A DNA stretch of 19,956 nt. Origin: JANLSO01 sp031362405. GTDB taxonomy: Bacteria > Actinomycetota > Thermoleophilia > Miltoncostaeales > Miltoncostaeaceae. Below the pieces are notes generated by a model. The model made no database searches and was not told the origin of the DNA. It worked only from the letters and a program-made list of their open reading frames with translations. Shown piece after piece: positions 14,530-19,956 of this stretch. The position numbers and the translations under genes were made by a program. The stretch is taken from assembly GCA_031362405.1 (NCBI GenBank), contig JANLSO010000087.1:1-19956 (forward strand), read 5' to 3'. The stretch's first letter is position 1; each line of letters begins with the position of its first letter.

Positions 14530-15191
14530 CAGAGGATCCCCGCTTCGCGCCGGCGCTGCTCACGGAGGCGATCGAAAAGGAAGCGCACGAGTTTGTCTTC
14601 CAGAGCCGTGCCGACGACCACGAAAGCGACCGCGACCTGCCAGCCTTTTGCCTTCGCCGGGTGGCGGTCCTGGCGAACGATGCGGCCCGTGGTGTCGATG
14701 GTGCCGACATCCCCGCCACACTCAACGACGATCCGGACCGGCAGTTCGAGGTCGAGCTTTTCGGTCAGGCGGATCAGGACACCACCGGCCGAGAGGTCCT
14801 CGGTCACCGCCGCCAGCGACTCATCGTGGCCTTCCTGCTCGATGCGGGCGATGAGATCCACCGGGACACGCACCGAATCACGGCGCTGCATGCGGGTGAT
14901 ACCGGTCACCTGCACCCAGGGCCCGATCGCCGGACCCGAGGCATATGGCGGCGGGGACAGCCGGCCCTCGGCCTCGCAGGGAACAGCGCCGTTGCGGTAG
15001 CTCAACAGGAGGGAGTCGAGCCTGCGCAATGGGATTTCCGCGCCGCCACGTCGTGGCGCCGAAAGCCCGACGTGGTCATCGTGAACGCCGAAGACGATGG
15101 TCCCGACGGGGCCACCGGGGGCGTTCTCGATCCACACCTCGTCGCCGAGCATCGGCATGGGTCCGGTGATTTCAGAGACTCCAGAGCTCAC
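14529..15191 (-). CDS. PilZ-domain c-di-GMP receptor, YcgR-like
   Basis: This 220-residue protein probably links c-di-GMP to motility. The N-terminal half (about 10-90) resembles the YcgR N-terminal domain (GDEVWIENAPGGPVGTIVFG). The PilZ domain (about 100-215) has the RxxxR switch in RRDSVR (103-108) and the DxSxxG motif in DLSAGG (132-137), so both c-di-GMP-binding elements are present. YcgR proteins act as brakes on the flagellar motor in enterobacteria (known family role). The gene starts with GTG inside the flhF stop (GTGA, 15188-15191) and overlaps the next gene by one base. Being inside the flhB-flhA-flhF operon supports a flagellar role. Confidence 0.92.
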   Translation of the reverse strand: MSSGVSEITGPMPMLGDEVWIENAPGGPVGTIVFGVHDDHVGLSAPRRGGAEIPLRRLDSLLLSYRNGAVPCEAEGRLSPPPYASGPAIGPWVQVTGITRMQRRDSVRVPVDLIARIEQEGHDESLAAVTEDLSAGGVLIRLTEKLDLELPVRIVVECGGDVGTIDTTGRIVRQDRHPAKAKGWQVAVAFVVVGTALEDKLVRFLFDRLREQRRREAGIL

Positions 15192-16759
15192 GGCAGCAAC
15201 ATCTCCGCAATTCGGGCCGGGTCGGCCAGGGCCAGGCTTCCCTGAAGATCGATCCCGTCGCAGACGTACGCCAGGGGCTTGCCGAGGCGCAGCGGGAAGT
15301 TCACGACGTTGCCGAGAAAGCGCGTCTCGTCGAGCTTTGTCAGCGTCACGCGGTTGACCCCGGCAAGCCGGAACCGACGGGCGACGTCACCCAGATCGGC
15401 AAGGGACGTCGCGACGGGCAGAACCAGGTGCACCTCGTCGGGTTTGGCCGGGCCCAGCAGGCCGCCGAGCTCTTCCATATCGTCAAGACGCTGGTGCGAG
15501 CGGCCGGGAGTGTCGACGAGGATCGCGTCGTGGCCTGAGAGCCCCGCACGCGCCTCGGCGAGCTCCGCGCCGGTCTGTGCGGCGATCAGGTCGATGCCGA
15601 GCTGGCGCGCCATGGTCGACAGCGCCGGGTGAGGATCGGCACCGGCGACGATCAGGGCGACCGCAAGGCCGGCCTGATGAAGTTGAACGGCCAGCCGCTG
15701 AACGGTCGCTGACTTGCCGACGCCGGTCTGACCGACGAAGGCGAGAAGCTGCGGGCCGGGCTTTGCCTTCCATTCACGCGACACCGGAAGCCGCTCGGTC
15801 AGCCAGGAGCGCACGCCATCGCGGACGGAATCGCCATCGCGCAGGAACGGAAGCCCCATGCGGCAAAAGCCGGCGAGCAGCGGGTCGAGGTAGCGCGCAT
15901 CGACACCCGCGGCCAGCAGCTCGGCGCGGACGTTGCGAAGCGCGGGGCCGGATGACGAGGTGGCCGGAGTGTCGAAGACGACCTCGTGGTCGATCTCGTC
16001 GACCGGCCTTTCGGGCGGCGCCGGGGCGGCGCGACGGGCACGAACGGGGACCCGTTCGTCCATCAGCTCGTCGAAGGCGTCGTGGGCGAGATCTTCGTCC
16101 GCAATCGTGGGGACCTCGCGACACTCCACCTCACGCAACGGGGCGGGCGCTTCGATGCCGTAGGCCGCCGGGCCGAGGCTCGATGAGGGGATGAACGACG
16201 GTGGGCGAAGGCGCGCCGCGACCGGCTCGGCGGCCGAGGCCGCCTGGGCCCGGGCGATACGCATCGCCTCACGGGCGGCCTCGATGATCGCCTGGGTACG
16301 ATCGGGATCGCCGGGCGCGAAGGGTCGGGCGAGCCGCTCGGCGGGCGCGACGCCGTGACGGGCGTAGGCGTTCATCGGGGCCGCCGGCGGGCCCATTGCG
16401 GGCTCCCGTAGGTGCATTTGCAGATCGTTCTCGGCCTCGACCGCCGCGCCGAGGCGCCCCTGGAGGTGGCGCGCGAACGCCTCGGGCGCCGGTGGACCGT
16501 CGCCGACCAACCACCCGGGGCCCTCGTCGCGGTCCATCACTGCCGAGGTGACGGCGGCGGCATCGCGGTTGGCCGTGGTGGTCTCTTCCTCCATGCCCTC
16601 GGCCGCGGTGACCTCGATGCCCTCGCGACCGAAGAAACCGCCAAGCCCCCCGCGCACGATGCGTCGCGTCTGGAGGATCACGGCTTCCTCGCCCAGCTCG
16701 GAGCGAATCTGCCCCAGCACTTCATCGATAGAGGCACCGGTGAACTGTTTGATCTGCAT
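15188..16759 (-). CDS. flhF: Flagellar GTPase FlhF (SRP family), divergent active site
   Basis: FlhF is an SRP-type GTPase that helps place and assemble flagella. This 523-residue protein starts with the usual FlhF N-terminal strand-helix (MQIKQFTGASIDEVLGQIRS). A long low-complexity middle (about 55-270, Ala/Pro/Arg-rich) follows, then the N and G domains (about 275-523). P-loop GQTGVGKSA is at 343-351, DTPGRSHQ at 416-423 (normally DTAGRSH) and TKLDET at 474-479 is intact. The motif II region that in FlhF normally reads DTYRIGA is ADPHPAL here, keeping the Asp but losing the Thr/Tyr/Arg. Start at ATG 16759, with AAGGAG 11 nt upstream. It follows flhA by 18 nt; no flhG is found downstream. 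Confidence 0.92.
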   Translation of the reverse strand: MQIKQFTGASIDEVLGQIRSELGEEAVILQTRRIVRGGLGGFFGREGIEVTAAEGMEEETTTANRDAAAVTSAVMDRDEGPGWLVGDGPPAPEAFARHLQGRLGAAVEAENDLQMHLREPAMGPPAAPMNAYARHGVAPAERLARPFAPGDPDRTQAIIEAAREAMRIARAQAASAAEPVAARLRPPSFIPSSSLGPAAYGIEAPAPLREVECREVPTIADEDLAHDAFDELMDERVPVRARRAAPAPPERPVDEIDHEVVFDTPATSSSGPALRNVRAELLAAGVDARYLDPLLAGFCRMGLPFLRDGDSVRDGVRSWLTERLPVSREWKAKPGPQLLAFVGQTGVGKSATVQRLAVQLHQAGLAVALIVAGADPHPALSTMARQLGIDLIAAQTGAELAEARAGLSGHDAILVDTPGRSHQRLDDMEELGGLLGPAKPDEVHLVLPVATSLADLGDVARRFRLAGVNRVTLTKLDETRFLGNVVNFPLRLGKPLAYVCDGIDLQGSLALADPARIAEMLLP

Positions 16760-16777
16760 CGGTCAGCTCGCTCCTTC

Positions 16778-18871
16778 TCAGGCGATCCGAACCATGCCGA
16801 CCGGTTCCAGACGGACGGTCGGCAGGATCTCGTGGTACGACAGGACGGAAAGGGTCGGTAGGGAATGGGCCGAGATGGCCTTCAGGTGGCGGCGGCTCGC
16901 GCCCGAGGTGATGACCACCGCGGCGGTGCCGAGGGCCTGGGCCGCGTCGGCCTGGCCGCGCAGGGCGTCGATGAGGGCGCCGATGCGGGTGGGGTCCATG
17001 CTCACGTGCGCGCCACCATCGTCGGTACGGGCCACCGATTCGGCGATCTCGCGATCGAGATCGGGGTCGATGGTGATGGCGCGCAGGGTGCCGGTCTCGT
17101 CGACGAACCGCTGGCAGATCACGCGGGCCAGGGCCTGGCGGCAGTACTCGGCAAGAAGGGTCGTGTCTTTGGTGATCTTGGCCTTGTCGCCAAGGGTCTC
17201 GAGGATCGTTACGAGATCGCGGATCGACACGCTCTCCTGCAGCAGCGACTGCAGCACACGCTGGACTTCACCGACGGTCATGAGATCCGGCACGAGCTCG
17301 TCGACGGCGGCGGGGAAGCGTTCCTTGAGGCCGTCGAGCAGTGTGCGAACGTCTTGGCGGCCGAGAAGTTCGTCGGCGTCGCGACGGATGACCTCCGACA
17401 GGTGCGTGACGACGAGCGACGTCGGGTCGACCACGGTGTAGCCGGAGATCTCCGCCTGCTCGCGCTGAGCCTCGGAGATCCACACAGCCGCCAGACCAAA
17501 GGCCGGCTCGACCGTGGGGATGCCATCCAGATGCGCATCGGCGGTGCCGGGGTTCATGGCCAGGAGCTGCCCGGGCATCAGGGCCCAGCGGGCAACCTCG
17601 ACGCCCTTGATCTTCACGGCGTACTCGTGCGAACCGAGCTGGATGTTGTCGCGAATCCGGATTGGGGCGAGCGAGAGGCCGAGCTCGGTGGCCATCTGGC
17701 GGCGCACCATCGCGACACGGCCGAGCAGGTCTCCCCCTTCCTCCTTGTCGACGAGCGGGATGAGGCCGTAGCCGATCTCCAGCTCGAGCGGGTCGAGGGG
17801 AAGCAGCGTGGCGACGTTCTCAGGCTCGGCCGGACGCGTGGCCACCTCGGTGGCCGCGGCCTCGGCGGCGGCGTCGTCGTCTTTGCGGTTCTGGTTGAGG
17901 ATGAATCCAAGCGATCCGATGCCACCGCCGATGATCAGGAACGGCAGGGTCGGCAGGCCGGGGACGAGGCCCATCGCCGCGACGACGATGCCGGTGATCA
18001 GCAGTGCTCGCGGCTGTGCGAGTAGCTGCTTGGTGAGGTCGCGGCCCATCTCCGACTCCCCTGCGGCCCGGGTGACGATGATGCCGGTGGCGGTAGAGAT
18101 CAGAAGTGCGGGGATCTGGTTGACCAGGCCCTCACCCACCGTCAGCAGGGAGAAGTGGTGGATCGAGTCGGCCAGGCTCATGCCTTGCTGCAGGACGCCG
18201 ACCGCCATGCCGCCGATGAGGTTGATGAACACGATCAGCACGGCGGCGATCGCGTCGCCCTTGACGAACTTGCTGGCACCGTCCATCGCGCCGTAGAAGT
18301 CGGCTTCTTTGGAGATCACCTCACGGCGTTTTTTGGCCTGCTCGTCGGTGATGACCCCGGCGTTGAGGTCGGCGTCGATCGCCATCTGCTTCCCCGGCAT
18401 GGCATCGAGCGTGAAGCGGGCAGCCACCTCGGCGACACGTCCGGCACCGTTGGTGATAACCACGAACTGGATGACGATCAGGATCGAGAAGACGATCAGG
18501 CCGACGACGATGTTGCCGCCGATGACGAACTCACCGAAGGCGCTGATCACTTCGCCGGCGTCACCGTTCAGAAGAATCAGGCGGGTGCTCGAGATGTTCA
18601 GGGCGAGCCGGAACAACGTGGCGACCAGCAGAAGGCTCGGGAAGATCGAGAACTGCAACGGTTCGGTGGTGTAGATCGTCGCGAGGACGATCGACAGCGC
18701 GAGCGAGATGTTCGCCGTCAGCAGGATGTCGAGCAGCCATACCGGAATCGGAATGATCATCATCACGACGATCGCGACGATGGCCGTGGCGATCATCACA
18801 TCGCCGAAGCCCGTGATGCGGTCGATCAGCCCGCCACGGCCGCCGGGCGACGATGTCGAGTCGGTGCTCAT
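16778..18871 (-). CDS. flhA: Flagellar export gate protein FlhA
   Basis: FlhA forms the ring of the type III flagellar export gate in the inner membrane. It is 697 residues, the usual length. About eight N-terminal membrane segments are visible (from MMIIPIPVWLLDILLTANIS). FHIPEP-family signature stretches are present: PSLLLVATLFRLALNISSTR, then GEFVIGGNIVVGLIVFSILI, FTLDAMPGKQMAIDADL and KEADFYGAMDGASKFVKGDA. The C-terminal cytoplasmic domain (from about 345) is complete (LGSHEYAVKIKGVEVARWAL, PTSLVVTHLSEVIRRDADEL). Start ATG overlaps the flhB stop as ATGA (18868-18871). It is well conserved, with no sign of damage. Confidence 0.98.
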   Translation of the reverse strand: MSTDSTSSPGGRGGLIDRITGFGDVMIATAIVAIVVMMIIPIPVWLLDILLTANISLALSIVLATIYTTEPLQFSIFPSLLLVATLFRLALNISSTRLILLNGDAGEVISAFGEFVIGGNIVVGLIVFSILIVIQFVVITNGAGRVAEVAARFTLDAMPGKQMAIDADLNAGVITDEQAKKRREVISKEADFYGAMDGASKFVKGDAIAAVLIVFINLIGGMAVGVLQQGMSLADSIHHFSLLTVGEGLVNQIPALLISTATGIIVTRAAGESEMGRDLTKQLLAQPRALLITGIVVAAMGLVPGLPTLPFLIIGGGIGSLGFILNQNRKDDDAAAEAAATEVATRPAEPENVATLLPLDPLELEIGYGLIPLVDKEEGGDLLGRVAMVRRQMATELGLSLAPIRIRDNIQLGSHEYAVKIKGVEVARWALMPGQLLAMNPGTADAHLDGIPTVEPAFGLAAVWISEAQREQAEISGYTVVDPTSLVVTHLSEVIRRDADELLGRQDVRTLLDGLKERFPAAVDELVPDLMTVGEVQRVLQSLLQESVSIRDLVTILETLGDKAKITKDTTLLAEYCRQALARVICQRFVDETGTLRAITIDPDLDREIAESVARTDDGGAHVSMDPTRIGALIDALRGQADAAQALGTAAVVITSGASRRHLKAISAHSLPTLSVLSYHEILPTVRLEPVGMVRIA

Positions 18872-19932
18872 GCCATTGCCGGGTCACGGCCGGCGACGCG
18901 GTAGACATGGGCGAGGATCTCGGCGACCGCGGCGAACGCGTCGGCGGGGATGTACTGGCCGATCTCGGCACCGGCGAACAGGCTCCGTGCGAGCGGGGGG
19001 TCTTGCATGACGGTGACGTCGTTTTCGCGGGCGACGGCGATGATCCGCTGGGCCACGCTGTCGGCGCCCTTGGCGACGACCATCGGGGCGGGCATCGAAC
19101 GCACGTAGGAAAGGGCGACGGCGAAGTGGGTCGGGTTGGTGATCACGACGTCGGCGTCGGGGACGGCCGACATCATCCGCCGGACGGCCATCTCCCGCTG
19201 GCGCCGCTTCATCTGCGACTTGATCTCGGGGCTGATGTCCTGGTCGCGTGCCTCGCGCTTGACCTCGTCCTTGGTCATCCGCATGTCGCGTTCGTGCTGC
19301 CAGCGTTCGTAGGCGACGTCGGCGATGGCCATGACGATGTACGCGGCGGCGACGGCAAAGCCCAACTTGATGACGATTCCGCCGGTGACGGCGAGCGATG
19401 TGCGCGGGGCGGCACCGGCGAGCCCGATCAGGCTGTCGAGCTGGCCGCGCAGGATCCACCACGTGACACCGGAGATGACGCCGATCTTGAAGAGGTCCTT
19501 CACGAGCGTCACGGGGGTGCGCAGGGAGAACAGCCGCTTGATGCCGGTCTTCGGGGAGATCGCCGAGAACCGGGGCACGATGACGCTGAGCGTGAGGCCC
19601 GGCTTCACCTGCAAGACGGACGCCAGTACCCCAACGACCATGCCGCCGATCGCAAACGGTGCGGTCAGCTTCATCATCACACCGCCGGTGTCACCGATCA
19701 GCGCCCAGGCGTCGTCGGTGGTGAAACCGTCGACGGTGCCTGAGTTGGAGAGCATGCGGGTCATCACCGAGGCGAAGCCGTTGACCATCCACCCGCCAAG
19801 GGCGGCGAGGAGGGCAAAGAGCGCGACCAGGCTGGCGCCGGTGTTGAGCTCCATGCTGCGGGCGACCTGCCCACGTTTGCGGGACTCATCGCGGCGCTTG
19901 GGTGTTGCCTTCTCGGTGCGATCCTCGGCCAT
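18868..19932 (-). CDS. flhB: Flagellar export gate protein FlhB (substrate-specificity switch)
   Basis: FlhB is the export-gate protein whose self-cleavage switches export from hook to filament subunits. It has 354 residues with the expected N-terminus (EDRTEKATPKRRDESRKRGQ) and four membrane segments. A linker helix (MKRRQREMAV) precedes the autocleavage motif NPTH at 266-269, intact in VVITNPTHFAVALSY. The C-terminal domain ends DPPLARSLFAGAEIGQYIPA and beyond. ATG at 19932 is the only start; the eight codons upstream in frame contain no stop and no alternative start. The ribosome binding site is weak (GGGAG about 14 nt upstream), which may mean coupling to a fliR-type gene beyond the window. 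Confidence 0.97.
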   Translation of the reverse strand: MAEDRTEKATPKRRDESRKRGQVARSMELNTGASLVALFALLAALGGWMVNGFASVMTRMLSNSGTVDGFTTDDAWALIGDTGGVMMKLTAPFAIGGMVVGVLASVLQVKPGLTLSVIVPRFSAISPKTGIKRLFSLRTPVTLVKDLFKIGVISGVTWWILRGQLDSLIGLAGAAPRTSLAVTGGIVIKLGFAVAAAYIVMAIADVAYERWQHERDMRMTKDEVKREARDQDISPEIKSQMKRRQREMAVRRMMSAVPDADVVITNPTHFAVALSYVRSMPAPMVVAKGADSVAQRIIAVARENDVTVMQDPPLARSLFAGAEIGQYIPADAFAAVAEILAHVYRVAGRDPAMA

Positions 19933-19956
19933 ATGGCGGCGCCAGACTCCCTGAGT

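Noticed and set aside
16865..18025. Plus-strand frame of 386 codons antisense to flhA
   Set aside because: flhA is unmistakable on the other strand and the composition (Gly/Asp/His/Arg-rich) is typical of the reverse frame of high-GC genes.
19933..19956. End of a fliR gene upstream of flhB
   Set aside because: The 24 bases are too few to identify a gene and no stop codon in any frame marks its end within them.

Overview
The window is high-GC DNA in which nearly every base belongs to a gene, and neighbouring genes often overlap by 1-4 nt. It looks like the chromosome of a flagellated actinobacterium. The support is a DUF2510/DUF4190 membrane protein, a DevR/NarL-type two-component pair, an L,D-transpeptidase with an exported N-terminal domain, and leaderless-looking starts, all alongside flagellar export genes. 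Thermoleophilia (Solirubrobacterales-like) is my best guess, but that is inference, not a sequence match. I saw no rRNA, tRNA, CRISPR array, prophage or insertion-sequence gene.

Left part (1-7478, all minus strand). A NitT/TauT/SsuABC-type importer runs ATPase -> permease -> lipoprotein substrate-binding protein; the last is cut by the window edge. Upstream of it sits a small winged-helix regulator. Next come a DUF2510/DUF4190 membrane protein, a coupled histidine kinase and LuxR-type response regulator, a GC-rich hairpin terminator, and htpX coupled to a small unknown gene.

Middle part (7629-11296, plus strand). A small lipoprotein is divergent from htpX. It is followed by the ribosome-associated GTPase HflX and a two-gene ABC-2-type exporter. 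This block ends only 10 nt from the convergent L,D-transpeptidase gene.

Right part (19932 down to 11307, all minus strand). This is a flagellar cluster: flhB, flhA, flhF, a PilZ (c-di-GMP) protein, a two-TM protein, a small disordered protein, a conserved protein of unknown function, a palindromic tandem repeat, a 276-residue unknown protein and the L,D-transpeptidase. FlhB and FlhA build the export gate. FlhF normally sets flagellar position, and PilZ proteins adjust motility to c-di-GMP. flhF is not followed by flhG, and its GTPase motif II is strongly altered.

Most notable observations: the flhF-pilZ-unknown gene series as a possible lineage-specific flagellar module, the altered FlhF active-site motif, the two-unit palindromic repeat at 13243-13314, and three transcription-unit heads with a TANNNT box exactly 6 nt before the ATG.
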